A stretch of DNA of 64,000 bases from Sandaracinobacter neustonicus (GTDB taxonomy: Bacteria > Pseudomonadota > Alphaproteobacteria > Sphingomonadales > Sphingomonadaceae). Below are positions 32,520 through 41,095 of this stretch, piece after piece; within the stretch, counting starts at the first letter, position 1, and every line of letters starts with the position of its first letter. A program made the translations under genes and the position numbers. The notes beneath the pieces were generated by a model. It was not told where the DNA came from, made no database searches, and was given only the letters and a program-made list of their open reading frames with translations. Location: contig NZ_VFSU01000034.1 in assembly GCF_006385875.1 (NCBI RefSeq), positions 62,001 through 126,000 of the forward strand, read 5' to 3'.

Positions 32520-35330
32520 ATGGCGATTGTCTCGACTGCCGTTGAATCGAACGGTTGGGTGCTGGCTGTGACCGGCGATTGGCCGCAGACCGGTGGTGCC
32601 TGGGAGTTCAATGGCGCGGACCGGCCCAATGGCCGCTTCCTGCTGAGCGGCGTGGACCAGTTTCCGCTGGATCCCAAGGGTTCGCCCAAGGTGGTGCTGC
32701 AGGTTCGGACAGCCGGGTATGACCGGATTGGCGGGCAGGCGGTGGCGAATGCCGCGCGGGCGATGCAGATCGTCGCCACCAAGGTGATGCGGTTGCCGTA
32801 CCCGGATGCGAAACTGCTGAACGAGACCGACAATGGCAACGGGACGCGGACCGTTCGGCTGGCGTTGAGCAAGCGGGTGCCCGCCGGGGCGAGCATCGTG
32901 CAGGCGAGTTTCGGGGCGGGCTGGAAGCAGGGCGAGGCGGCTACGGTGCTGACGGCCGTGGCGAACCAGTCTGTGCGGCAGGTGATCCCGGTGATCAGCC
33001 GGTGGGCGACGCCGAGTTATCTGCCGGTGATGGGGACCGATGACAGCCCCAATCATATCGGGCGTGTGGATTTGATCGTGGCGGCGGAGCATCCTGAGCA
33101 TTTCGGCCCGGCGCGCAACCAGGCGGTTGCTGCGGTGAAGCTGACGGCGACGGATGGGACGATCACCAAGGAATATTGGTTCAGCGAGCCACAGACATCG
33201 CCTGCGCATGGTGACAATTTGCGCTGTTGGGGCGGGGAGATCGATCTTTCAGGGTTGAACCCCGGCCTGATCACCGTGCATCGCACGATGTATCCGTGGA
33301 TTGGCGAGGCGCGGGTTTCCGGGACGGGGCATGTGGCTTCGGTGAGCGGCGGTGTCGGCCCTGCGCACGAAACCCCGCTGCACATGATCTATGACCCGAC
33401 CGGGAGCCGCCACGGTAACCGGCGGCGCTATGTGTTTGTGGACAGTGATTCTCCGCGAGTGGCGCAGGCGGATGTGGCGAGCGTGGTGTTGCACACCGAC
33501 ATCGATTCCGCGCGGTCGGCACCGGTGGCGAGCAAGGCCGGCAACCTGATGGTGGCGCTGCAGGCGTTCAAGAACCTGCTGGTGGCCAGCCCGACATTGG
33601 CCCCCCCCGATGCCAATGGCGTGAGCAGCGCAACGCGGGCCTGCGATTATTGGGAAATCATCCTGACGGACGGGCAGGCGCACACCGTGGGCGGGGCGAT
33701 CAGTTCTGCGGCTCCGCATTTGAACCCGTGCGAGGGGCTGACCATCGTGCGTGGCGATCCGGCTGCTGCGAATCCGCGCGCGACGACAATCTTGCGTGCG
33801 AGCACGGCGTATGTCGTGCAAAATCAGCGCTGGTGGTTTCGCGACCTGCGGCTGGAACTGGGCGGTGCCATGCTGTTCAGCGGCTCTCCGACGAGCGGCG
33901 TGGGGGTGACTGAGCGGGTGACGCTCACTGGGCGAGCCGGTTTCGAGACCAGCACGACCGGAATCTATGGATCGAGCGGGAGTTTCCAGAACCAGATTGT
34001 TGACAGCGATTCCTTCGCGCATGGCAACCAGCCCAGCGGCGTGTTGATCCGCAACATGCAGCGCACCCGGATTGCGGGTGGGACGACGTTGATCGGCGTG
34101 ACCATCAACCGGGAAGCCGGCACGCAGCGGACCACCTCCGCATTCTATTTGGCGAAAGACACACCGGACCAGATGATCTGGAACTGCCGGGTCTATGAAT
34201 GGCCGGGCTCTTTGATGACCGTGCTTTTGGGGGCAGGGCTATTCGGCAATCCCGCCACGATGCTCCGGCTTGCTCTGGTGAATGTGCAGCTGGAAGGGCA
34301 GGCCGGCGACCCAGCGCACCAGTTGGGGGAATATTCCTATATCCAGATGCAGGACTGCATCTGGGAAGGATGCACCCTGTTGGGTAGCCGCTATAACTGG
34401 CACAATGAAGCGCCGATGCCGTTCGTTTCGAGCGGGACGACGGTGACGGCCGGGGTGCTGAACCATGGGCTTGCGGTGGGCGAAGCGGTGAGCATCGCCG
34501 GGCTGTTGCCCGAGGCATACAACGGGACATTCACGGTGGCGAGCGTGCCGGATGTGAATCGCTTCACCTATGTGGCGGCGAGCGAGCCGGGAGCTATGGC
34601 CACTTACAAGGGTGGCACGGTTAAGCGGGTGGCGGGCGGGCCGGTGATTCCGCTGGTGCGCATGTCTTTGGAGCATAACGGCAATTGCCTTCGCAATGTG
34701 GTGTTCGACCGCAATGCGACGAAGCAGGACCAGTGGATCGCCGACGGGACGCAGACCGGTTGCTGGGAGCTGCTGTACGGAGTGGGGCAGTCCAGCGTGT
34801 TTCGCGCGAACCGGGGGGTGAACAGCCCCTTCGACTGGCAATATGCCTTTGACGGCATGGGGTCTGAAGCGGACACAGACTATGCCGTACAGACCAATCC
34901 GGCGGCCTATAAGGACTATTATGGGCTGGTGAACGACGCGACCAACAGCGGTTCGGGCACCTGGGGCGGGGATTATCGGCCGAGTGTTGCGAAGGCCAGC
35001 CGGCTGATCGGCAAGGCGACTCTGGCCGGGATCGACAGGGACATCGACGGACAGGTGCGCGGCGCTAGCTTCGCGGCCGGGGCCTATGAGGCAGACGAAG
35101 TCGTTGTGCCGGAGGTGACGCTTGCGGTGGTTTCGGCCGTGCATGGGCATGCGGCGGGCGTGGGTGTGTTGAAATGGACGGCTGGGCTGGGTCCGGCGGC
35201 GGCTGCGCACGCCCAGCTGGTGACTTCTCCGCTGTTGCTGGCGGTGCCGCCGGCGGCGGAGACGGGTGGTGGGCAGCGGACTCTGGTGGTGGGGTTCGAG
35301 GACAGGGGCATCGCGGTTTCGGGCGAATGA
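32520..35330 (+). CDS. Large beta-helix-type fibre/spike protein of the GTA cluster
   Basis: 936 aa from ATG 32520 (GGAG about 7-9 nt upstream). The N-terminal 300-350 residues are beta-rich. The middle (about residues 350-690) looks like a right-handed parallel beta-helix, with recurring short strands and polar turns (W-F-R-D-L-R-L-E-L-G-G, G-I-Y-G-S-S-G-S-F-Q-N-Q). A short Ig-like segment near residues 640-700 and the C-terminal A-A-G-A-Y-E-A-D are typical of pectate-lyase-like phage spikes. It is absent from the RcGTA core order and, with the next two genes, forms a phage-type fibre cassette. Likely receptor binding or glycan cleavage; active residues cannot be assigned. Confidence 0.75.
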   Translation: MAIVSTAVESNGWVLAVTGDWPQTGGAWEFNGADRPNGRFLLSGVDQFPLDPKGSPKVVLQVRTAGYDRIGGQAVANAARAMQIVATKVMRLPYPDAKLLNETDNGNGTRTVRLALSKRVPAGASIVQASFGAGWKQGEAATVLTAVANQSVRQVIPVISRWATPSYLPVMGTDDSPNHIGRVDLIVAAEHPEHFGPARNQAVAAVKLTATDGTITKEYWFSEPQTSPAHGDNLRCWGGEIDLSGLNPGLITVHRTMYPWIGEARVSGTGHVASVSGGVGPAHETPLHMIYDPTGSRHGNRRRYVFVDSDSPRVAQADVASVVLHTDIDSARSAPVASKAGNLMVALQAFKNLLVASPTLAPPDANGVSSATRACDYWEIILTDGQAHTVGGAISSAAPHLNPCEGLTIVRGDPAAANPRATTILRASTAYVVQNQRWWFRDLRLELGGAMLFSGSPTSGVGVTERVTLTGRAGFETSTTGIYGSSGSFQNQIVDSDSFAHGNQPSGVLIRNMQRTRIAGGTTLIGVTINREAGTQRTTSAFYLAKDTPDQMIWNCRVYEWPGSLMTVLLGAGLFGNPATMLRLALVNVQLEGQAGDPAHQLGEYSYIQMQDCIWEGCTLLGSRYNWHNEAPMPFVSSGTTVTAGVLNHGLAVGEAVSIAGLLPEAYNGTFTVASVPDVNRFTYVAASEPGAMATYKGGTVKRVAGGPVIPLVRMSLEHNGNCLRNVVFDRNATKQDQWIADGTQTGCWELLYGVGQSSVFRANRGVNSPFDWQYAFDGMGSEADTDYAVQTNPAAYKDYYGLVNDATNSGSGTWGGDYRPSVAKASRLIGKATLAGIDRDIDGQVRGASFAAGAYEADEVVVPEVTLAVVSAVHGHAAGVGVLKWTAGLGPAAAAHAQLVTSPLLLAVPPAAETGGGQRTLVVGFEDRGIAVSGE

Positions 35331-35355
35331 GGCAGCACAATTCGGGAGAATTTTG

Positions 35356-35724
35356 ATGGGCAAATGGGTTGCAGGCGATGTGCTGGACGGTGCGCTCAGC
35401 GTGATCGCCATGGCGGATCGGATGATCGCGCTGACGGGTCAGCCGGCGTCGTTTCAGGCGGCGATTTCGGGTGGTCTGGCTGAAGCCGCAATGGCTCCGG
35501 CTGATTATACGATGCAGTCAGGTGCCGGGACCGGCAGGCGGATTGCGATTGCCGGCAAGTCCGGCGCGACGGTGACCGGTTCGGGCATCGCCGATCATAT
35601 TGCGCTCGTCGATATGGCGGATGGCAAGCTTTTGTATGTGACGACCTGCCCCGCGACTTCTCTGGCGGCGGGTGGAAGCGTGAGTTTCGACGGCTGGACC
35701 GTGGAGATTGGGGCACCGGCCTGA
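35356..35724 (+). CDS. Small phage fibre-cassette protein
   Basis: 122 aa from ATG 35356 with GGGAGAA about 6-8 nt upstream. Pattern: K-W-V-A-G-D-V-L-D-G-A-L, L-T-G-Q-P-A-S-F, G-R-R-I-A-I-A-G-K-S-G-A-T-V-T-G-S-G, A-D-H-I-A-L-V-D, L-L-Y-V-T-T-C. This matches a short protein widely found beside fibre-adaptor genes in siphophages. Probably structural. It lies between the large beta-helix protein and the fibre-adaptor-like gene, same strand. Confidence 0.72.
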   Translation: MGKWVAGDVLDGALSVIAMADRMIALTGQPASFQAAISGGLAEAAMAPADYTMQSGAGTGRRIAIAGKSGATVTGSGIADHIALVDMADGKLLYVTTCPATSLAAGGSVSFDGWTVEIGAPA

Positions 35725-35746
35725 GCGCGGGTTGGAGGAGATGGAC

Positions 35747-36022
35747 ATGTTCCTGAAGGATCCGGACGCGGTGCTTGACTATCAGGTCGACTGGGCCGCG
35801 GCGATTTCGGGCGGGCAGGCGGTGGTGGCCAGCAGCTGGGCGGTTTCCCCCGTGGAGAGCGGCGGGCTGGTGGTGCTGGAGTCCGGGCTGGACGGCGCGA
35901 TGGCGCGGGTGCGGCTGGGGGGCGGGGTTGTCGGCCACGTGTATGAGGTGCGGAATCGCGCGGGCTTTTCCGACCTGACGGTGGATGAGCGCAGCCTTGT
36001 GCTGCGGGTGGAGGATCGCTGA
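35747..36022 (+). CDS. Phage fibre-tail adaptor-like protein
   Basis: 91 aa. ATG 35747 is chosen because GGAGGAG sits 6 nt upstream; ATG 35741 directly abuts that site. It begins F-L-K-D-P-D-A-V-L-D-Y-Q-V-D-W and continues with a small Ig-like beta domain (S-S-W-A-V-S-P, V-Y-E-V-R-N-R-A-G). This is the pattern of fibre-tail adaptor proteins. TGATG coupling to the connector gene. Confidence 0.72.
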   Translation: MFLKDPDAVLDYQVDWAAAISGGQAVVASSWAVSPVESGGLVVLESGLDGAMARVRLGGGVVGHVYEVRNRAGFSDLTVDERSLVLRVEDR

Positions 36023-36558
36023 TGCCGAGCATCGAGAAGACGCCGCCTGCGGCCGCGCTGGCGGAACTGAAAGCCTATCTGCGGATCGAGGACAGCGGGG
36101 AGGATGCGCTGTTGTCTCAGCTGTTGCGCGCCGCGACCGAAACCGTGGAGGCCATGTTGGGGCTGCTGCTGTTCGAGCGCGAGGTGGAGGAGCGGGGCGA
36201 GGTGCGGGACGGCGCGTTGCGTCTGGTGGCGGAGCCTGCGCGCAGTCTGGTGAGCGCTGAGGCTGTGGCGGCGGACGGGACTGGGCGGGTTCTGGCGGCC
36301 GGCGAGGGGCAGTTTCGGGTTGGCCGCTATGGCGAGGGACGGCTGGACGTGCCTGCGTTCCCGGACTGCCAGCAACTGGTGGTGCGTTATCGCGCGGGGA
36401 TGGCGAGCGACTGGAACTGGGTACCCGAAGTGCTGCGGCTTTCGGTGATCCGGGCGGCGGCGCATTTCCATGCGCATCGGGATGCCCCCGACGAGCCGGG
36501 TGTGCCGCCCGCCGTGCGCCGCATGCTGACGCCCTGGCGGGCGCGGCGGATTCGTTAG
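36022..36558 (+). CDS. Head-tail connector protein (RcGTA gp6-like)
   Basis: 178 aa. Connector features: L-A-E-L-K-A-Y-L-R-I-E-D-S-G-E-D-A-L-L, T-E-T-V-E-A-M-L-G, V-V-R-Y-R-A-G, and a C-terminal helix V-I-R-A-A-A-H-F-H-A-H-R. It docks below the portal to extend the DNA channel. Same operon, 1-nt overlap with the adaptor gene. Confidence 0.87.
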   Translation: MPSIEKTPPAAALAELKAYLRIEDSGEDALLSQLLRAATETVEAMLGLLLFEREVEERGEVRDGALRLVAEPARSLVSAEAVAADGTGRVLAAGEGQFRVGRYGEGRLDVPAFPDCQQLVVRYRAGMASDWNWVPEVLRLSVIRAAAHFHAHRDAPDEPGVPPAVRRMLTPWRARRIR

Positions 36559-36567
36559 GAGGCAGAC

Positions 36568-36900
36568 ATGGCCGAACTGGCTGGGAGGCTTTCGGAGCGG
36601 GTGCGCTTCGAAGGCCGGGATGACGTGCGCGGTGCGGCTGGCGAGCGCGAGGGCGGGTGGCATTTGCGCTTTGAGCGCTGGGCGCGGGTGGAGTTGCTGT
36701 CTCGGTTCGAAGGTGTGACGCCGCGGGCGGATACGCGGCAGTCTGCGCGGCGCTGGCGGCTGGAATTGCGCGACGGGGTACGGCCGACGCTGGACATGCG
36801 GATCCGCTGGCGGGGTGAGCTGATGCTGCCGACCGCCATCGAGACCGATCCTGCGAAGCCCGGCCGCATCATCCTTTGGGCCGAGGACTGGAACGACTGA
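36568..36900 (+). CDS. Head closure/head-tail adaptor protein (RcGTA gp7-like)
   Basis: 110 aa. Small SPP1 gp16-like beta-barrel: E-R-V-R-F-E-G, E-R-W-A-R-V-E-L-L, M-R-I-R-W-R-G, P-G-R-I-I-L-W-A-E-D-W. Such proteins close the connector and form the tail-attachment ring. It follows the connector by 9 bp with an AGGAGG-type site. Confidence 0.82.
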   Translation: MAELAGRLSERVRFEGRDDVRGAAGEREGGWHLRFERWARVELLSRFEGVTPRADTRQSARRWRLELRDGVRPTLDMRIRWRGELMLPTAIETDPAKPGRIILWAEDWND

Positions 36901-36909
36901 GGAGGCAGC

Positions 36910-37308
36910 ATGAAGGCAAGCCTGGAACTGCAGCGCCTTGTGGCGTCTGCACTGGCGGAGGATGCGCATCTTGCGGCGCGCGCCATCGCCGTTTTCGACG
37001 GGCCGCCGGCCAACGCCCGCCCGCCTTATCTTTCGATCGGCGGCGATACTGTGGTGAGCCGGGCCTGGCAGGGCGGCGAAGGGACCGAGCATCGGTTCAC
37101 GATCAGCCTGTGGGACAATCGCGACAGTCTGGCCGAGGCGAAGGCGGTTCTGGCGGACGTGGAGCGGGCGGTACTGGCGATTCCGGCCTTTCGGCCCGGG
37201 CTGCGGCTGATCGGATTGCGGCTGGCGCGCGGCAGCGTGCGGCGCACGGCAAAGAACTGGATGCTGGGTCAGCTGGAATTCCGGACCCTGAGCGTGATGG
37301 AGAATTGA
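36910..37308 (+). CDS. DUF3168 tail-completion protein (RcGTA gp8-like)
   Basis: 132 aa. DUF3168 pattern: S-L-E-L-Q-R-L-V-A-S-A-L, V-F-D-G-P-P-A-N-A-R-P-P-Y-L-S-I-G, R-F-T-I-S-L-W-D, and a final L-E-F-R-T-L-S-V. It terminates the tail tube at the head side. 9 bp after the adaptor and 1 bp before the tail protein. Confidence 0.88.
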   Translation: MKASLELQRLVASALAEDAHLAARAIAVFDGPPANARPPYLSIGGDTVVSRAWQGGEGTEHRFTISLWDNRDSLAEAKAVLADVERAVLAIPAFRPGLRLIGLRLARGSVRRTAKNWMLGQLEFRTLSVMEN

Positions 37309-37309
37309 C

Positions 37310-37717
37310 ATGGCGGTTGAGAGTGGAGCGGCATTCCTGCTGAAGATCAGCGATGGCGGCACGCCTGAGACGTTCCGCACAGTGGCAGGCCTGCGCACGA
37401 CGCAGTTGAGCCTGTCTGCCGAGCCGGTGGTGGTGACACACAAAGGCTCTGGCGGGTGGCGGCAGTTGCTGCCTTCTGGCGGGATCCGGGCGGTTTCGAT
37501 CAGTGGGGCTGGGGTGTTCACCGGGTCTCAGGCGGAAGTGCAGTTGAAGAACCGTTTGCTGAACGGAGCGCTGGACCGGTTTGAGGTGAGTTTTGAAGGC
37601 GGCGAGCGGCTGCGCGGGGCGTTTCAGGTGACCCGGCTGGACTATGCCGGGGATTTCAATGGCGAGCGCAGCTACACGCTTTCGCTGGAGAGTTCCGGGC
37701 AGGTGGAGAGCCTGTGA
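37310..37717 (+). CDS. Major tail tube protein (RcGTA gp9-like)
   Basis: 135 aa, TP901-1 tail-tube type: F-L-L-K-I-S-D-G-G-T-P-E-T-F, V-A-G-L-R-T-T-Q-L-S, F-E-V-S-F-E-G-G-E-R-L-R-G-A-F-Q-V, Y-T-L-S-L-E-S-S-G. Hexameric rings of this protein make the non-contractile tail tube. ATGTGA-style overlap with the next gene. Confidence 0.9.
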   Translation: MAVESGAAFLLKISDGGTPETFRTVAGLRTTQLSLSAEPVVVTHKGSGGWRQLLPSGGIRAVSISGAGVFTGSQAEVQLKNRLLNGALDRFEVSFEGGERLRGAFQVTRLDYAGDFNGERSYTLSLESSGQVESL

Positions 37718-38022
37718 GCGCGAACCCCGTGCGGGGCGAGGTTGCATTGCCGTTGGGCGGTGTTGCGCGGGTATTGCGACCGAGTTTTTCGGCGCTTGTT
37801 GCGGCGGAGGAAGAGGCCGGGAGCCTGTTCCTGATGCTGGACCGGGCGGCGAGCGGGCAGGCGCGGATTTCTGACATGAGTGCCTTGTTCTGGAATTGTC
37901 TGGGCGACCGGCAGGACGGCGAGGGGCGCGCTTCGTTCGAGGCGGCGCTGCTGGCGCAAGGGGTGGCGGCCTTGCTGCCGGTTTATCGCGCCCTGCTGTC
38001 GGCCGTGTTCGGCGGGCGCTGA
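37714..38022 (+). CDS. GTA gp10 family protein (tail chaperone region)
   Basis: 102 aa, GTG start overlapping the tail-tube gene by 4 nt. Pattern: G-E-V-A-L-P-L-G-G-V-A-R-V-L-R-P-S-F-S-A-L, then a helical C-terminus. It corresponds in order and length to RcGTA gp10, which sits where tail-assembly chaperones occur. Its stop shares a base with the next ATG. Confidence 0.85.
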   Translation: MSANPVRGEVALPLGGVARVLRPSFSALVAAEEEAGSLFLMLDRAASGQARISDMSALFWNCLGDRQDGEGRASFEAALLAQGVAALLPVYRALLSAVFGGR

Positions 38023-38222
38023 TGCAGCTGTTTGCCGATTTGGCCCGGCGTGCAGCGTTGGTAGCGACCGGGCAGTTGGGTTGGTCTCCAGATGAGTTCT
38101 GGCGGTCGACGGCGGCCGAGCTGGCGTTGGCCATCGAGGGCCGGGCGGGGCCGGGAGAGCCTGCGCCGCTGGACCGGCGTGAATTGGAACGGATGCAGCG
38201 GGGAGCAAGCGATGGACGATGA
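38022..38222 (+). CDS. Small phage tail assembly chaperone (rcc01693/TIGR02216 type)
   Basis: 66 aa. Family pattern: A-L-V-A-T-G-Q-L-G-W-S-P-D-E-F-W-R-S-T-A-A-E-L. Helps pack the tape measure during tail assembly. TGATG coupling with gp10 and an 11-nt overlap with the tape-measure-position gene. Confidence 0.87.
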   Translation: MQLFADLARRAALVATGQLGWSPDEFWRSTAAELALAIEGRAGPGEPAPLDRRELERMQRGASDGR

Positions 38223-38754
38223 ACTGGATGCGCTGGCCGTTCAGGTACGGGCTGATACGCGTGGCTTTACCGACGATGTGGGCGAGATGCGCGGCGTGCT
38301 GCGCGAGGGGCTGGGGCGTGAGGCTGACAGTGTTAGCCGTGGGATCGAGCAATCCTTGCGGCGGGCGGCGCGGAGCGGGCGGCTGGAATTCGAGGATCTG
38401 GGCAGGGCGGCGGCGAGGGCGCTGGGCGAGATTGCGGGCGCGGCGTTGAAGCTGGATGGGGCCGGGCTGTCCGGTTTGCTGGGGCAAACCGGGACCGGGT
38501 TGCTCGGGCTGCCGGGGCGGGCGACCGGCGGGCCGGTGGCGCCGGGACGGGCCTATGTGGTGGGGGAGCGGGGACCGGAGTGGTTCGTACCGACATCAAG
38601 CGGACGGATCGAAACCGGATCGGGCGGCGGGCAGCAGGTTCGGCTGACCGTGAACATGAACGGCGGAAGTCGGCAGGATAGTGAGTTCATGGCGCCGACT
38701 GCACGTCAGCTGGCGCGCGAGGTGCGCCGGGCACTGGAGCGGGCCAATGGTTGA
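38212..38754 (+). CDS. Short tail tape-measure-position protein (RcGTA gp11-like)
   Basis: 180 aa from ATG 38212 (GGGAG about 7 nt upstream). An N-terminal helical part (L-A-V-Q-V-R-A-D-T-R-G-F, E-A-D-S-V-S-R-G-I-E-Q-S-L-R) is followed by a Gly-rich stretch and G-R-A-Y-V-V-G-E-R-G-P-E-W-F-V-P, a motif shared with tape-measure C-termini. Very short for a ruler protein, consistent with the short tails of GTAs. Overlaps the next gene by 8 nt. Confidence 0.85.
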   Translation: MDDELDALAVQVRADTRGFTDDVGEMRGVLREGLGREADSVSRGIEQSLRRAARSGRLEFEDLGRAAARALGEIAGAALKLDGAGLSGLLGQTGTGLLGLPGRATGGPVAPGRAYVVGERGPEWFVPTSSGRIETGSGGGQQVRLTVNMNGGSRQDSEFMAPTARQLAREVRRALERANG

Positions 38755-41095
38755 GGTTCCGGCCTATCTTGCCAGCCGCGAGGATCAGGTGCGGACGGGT
38801 TGGGTGAAGCGATTCCGGCCGCAGCTGTGGACCGTCGATTTTGCCCGGCCGATGATGGCTGCTGTGACGGCTCCGCAGCTGGGGCTTGTGCGGCTGGATC
38901 TGGACTTTCTGACGAAGGGTGATCTGGCGGGGCTGATCTGGGAGAGCGAGGATCGCTGGTCTCACCCGTTGCTCGCTTATGCGACCGACCGGGACTATCG
39001 CGGCTGCCGCTTGCGGTTCGACTGGGTTTCGGGGCCGGGGGTGATGGCGCTGGATGCGCTGAACGGGCCGGTGTTGACGCTGGAGGGTCGGGATGCGGCC
39101 GGTGTTGCGCGCACCTGGTATGTGCGGCTGTGGAATTATGCCGTTGTTTCCGGGACTTCTGCAGCGATTTCGCTGGAGTTCGACCAGTTGAGGGCTGGGT
39201 TCGGGACGGATGGCGAGCCGGTTTATGCCGGTGATATCGACCGGATGTTCATCTCCATGGTGCCTGTGGGGTTCGATGGAAGTTCGGGGGCGCTCGCGGC
39301 ACCGGTTTCGAGCTGGGTGGAGCTTCGCAATCTGCGGGCGGACGGGCTTCGCACGATGCTGGCCGTGGGGGATGCGTTTCTGCCGCCGCATGGGCTTCGC
39401 ATGTCCTCTGGCTATGATGACAGTTATCATCAGGCACCTGAGCGGCTGATCGAGCAATGGGAGGCGCTGGGGTATCGGGCGCTGGCCAACCATTATGTGG
39501 GGATGAGCCATTATTATGCGCTGTCTCATGTAGGGGCAGGGCGGTTCGAGGTGGCGGGTGGGTTGTGCGGGGCTGCTGTGGCCTGGCACCGGCGGTTGCT
39601 GCAGGCTGGCGGGGAGGCGGGGTTTGAGCTGATCCTTTCGCTGTCATTCGAGTTGTTTGATGCCAATGCGCCTGCGGGTTGGGCCCAGCGGGACAAGGAT
39701 GGCGAGCGGGCGCTGACGGGGTGGCTTCCGCCTTCGACATTGCTTTCGCCCTGCAATGGGCAGGCAATGGGGTGGTTGCAGGGGATTGCACGAGCCTTTG
39801 CCGGGCTGGCGGCGGAGACCAGCCAGCTTGTGCAGTTTCAGGTGGGTGAGCCCTGGTGGTGGGTGGGGCAGGCCGGAAAGCCCTGTTTTTATGATGCCGC
39901 GACGGTGGGTCGATGGACGGTGGAGACCGGCTCGACGCCTCCGTTGATGGCGGATGTGGTTGGCGGACGGACGGCGGCGGAGCGGGCGTTTCTGGATTGG
40001 CTGGGTGCGCGACTGGCGGAGGCGACGCTGGCGTTGAGTGGGGCGGCGGCATCTGTGACGGGGGCGGGCTATCGCTCCCATCTACTGTTCTATGCGCCGC
40101 AGGTGTTGGACGTGGATAAGCCGGAGCTTTGGCGCGCCAACATGCCGGTGGGTTGGGCGTGGCCGGCATGGGATGTGCTGCAGCTGGAAGACTATGACTT
40201 TGTGACCGCCGGGAACGAGGCGGGCATGGCGCGGGGCGTTGAGGCGGTGGATGCCCGGCTTGGCTATCCGGCTGAGGCTCAGCATTACCTCGCGGGTTTC
40301 GTGCTGAACGCGGCGGATGCGCAGAAGCAGTGGCCGTTGATTGCGGCGGCTGCGGCGCATGCGCGGGATCGGGGGGTGGCCGAGCATTTTCTGTGGGCGT
40401 GGCCGCAGGTGGCTCGCGACGGTTTCACCTGGCTTGAGCTTGGGCCTGCGCCCGGGGCGGAGGATGTGATGGACGAATTTCATGATGTGCGCTTTCCGCT
40501 GGATACGGGCTTCGAAGCCGTGGGCGGACCGGGGTTTTCGACGCAGGTGGCGGTGCTGGCCTCTGGCTATGAGCAACGCAATGCGATGTGGCAGGGGGCG
40601 CGGCTGTCTTACGACGCCGGGTTGGGGGTGCGATCGGAAGCTGATCTGGCGTTGCTGCTGGCGTTTTTCCGGGCACGGCGGGGGCGGGCGATCGCGTTCC
40701 GCTTTCGTGACCCGATGGATTGGACCAGCGCGCCGTTCGGCGAGGCTGTTTCGGCAGAGGATCAGCTGTTGGGCGTTGGCGACGGACAAGCGCTGAGTTT
40801 CCAGTTGGTCAAGCGCTATGGTGCTGAGGCAGGATCCGAGGTGCGCAGGATCAGTCGGCCGTATGACGGGAGCGTGCGGATATCCGTGGGGGGTGTCGAG
40901 CCGGATGGTGGGTGGACGTTGCAACCCGGCGGGTTGATCCGCTTCGAAGATCCGCCGGGCGCGGGAGCCGAGGTGCGGGCTGGGTTCGAGTTCGATGTGC
41001 CAGTGCGGTTCGACGTGGATCGGCTGCAGATTTCTCTGAGCGGTGTGCGGGCCGGTGAGGCACAGGCCGTGCCGCTGGTGGAGGTGTTTGAATGA
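38747..41095 (+). CDS. TIM-barrel protein fused to DUF2460 distal-tail domain (gp12-like)
   Basis: 782 aa from ATG 38747. Residues about 575-780 are a DUF2460/TIGR02217 domain (F-P-L-D-T-G-F-E-A-V-G-G-P-G-F, R-R-G-R-A-I-A-F-R-F-R-D-P-M-D, V-K-R-Y-G, I-R-F-E-D-P-P), equal to the whole of RcGTA gp12. In front lies a beta-sandwich (about 1-200) and a glycosidase-like TIM barrel (about 210-570; E-L-I-L-S-L-S-F-E-L-F, F-Q-V-G-E-P-W-W-W, H-F-L-W-A-W-P-Q). Similar layouts are known in non-contractile tail-sheath-like proteins. It may sheathe the tail or act on cell-surface glycans; enzymatic activity is unproven. Confidence 0.8.
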   Translation: MVEVPAYLASREDQVRTGWVKRFRPQLWTVDFARPMMAAVTAPQLGLVRLDLDFLTKGDLAGLIWESEDRWSHPLLAYATDRDYRGCRLRFDWVSGPGVMALDALNGPVLTLEGRDAAGVARTWYVRLWNYAVVSGTSAAISLEFDQLRAGFGTDGEPVYAGDIDRMFISMVPVGFDGSSGALAAPVSSWVELRNLRADGLRTMLAVGDAFLPPHGLRMSSGYDDSYHQAPERLIEQWEALGYRALANHYVGMSHYYALSHVGAGRFEVAGGLCGAAVAWHRRLLQAGGEAGFELILSLSFELFDANAPAGWAQRDKDGERALTGWLPPSTLLSPCNGQAMGWLQGIARAFAGLAAETSQLVQFQVGEPWWWVGQAGKPCFYDAATVGRWTVETGSTPPLMADVVGGRTAAERAFLDWLGARLAEATLALSGAAASVTGAGYRSHLLFYAPQVLDVDKPELWRANMPVGWAWPAWDVLQLEDYDFVTAGNEAGMARGVEAVDARLGYPAEAQHYLAGFVLNAADAQKQWPLIAAAAAHARDRGVAEHFLWAWPQVARDGFTWLELGPAPGAEDVMDEFHDVRFPLDTGFEAVGGPGFSTQVAVLASGYEQRNAMWQGARLSYDAGLGVRSEADLALLLAFFRARRGRAIAFRFRDPMDWTSAPFGEAVSAEDQLLGVGDGQALSFQLVKRYGAEAGSEVRRISRPYDGSVRISVGGVEPDGGWTLQPGGLIRFEDPPGAGAEVRAGFEFDVPVRFDVDRLQISLSGVRAGEAQAVPLVEVFE

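Noticed and set aside
28834-33209. Several long minus-strand open frames across the GTA genes
   Set aside because: Pro/Arg/His-rich shadows of high-GC genes; the plus-strand genes show the expected phage motifs, overlaps and ribosome-binding sites.
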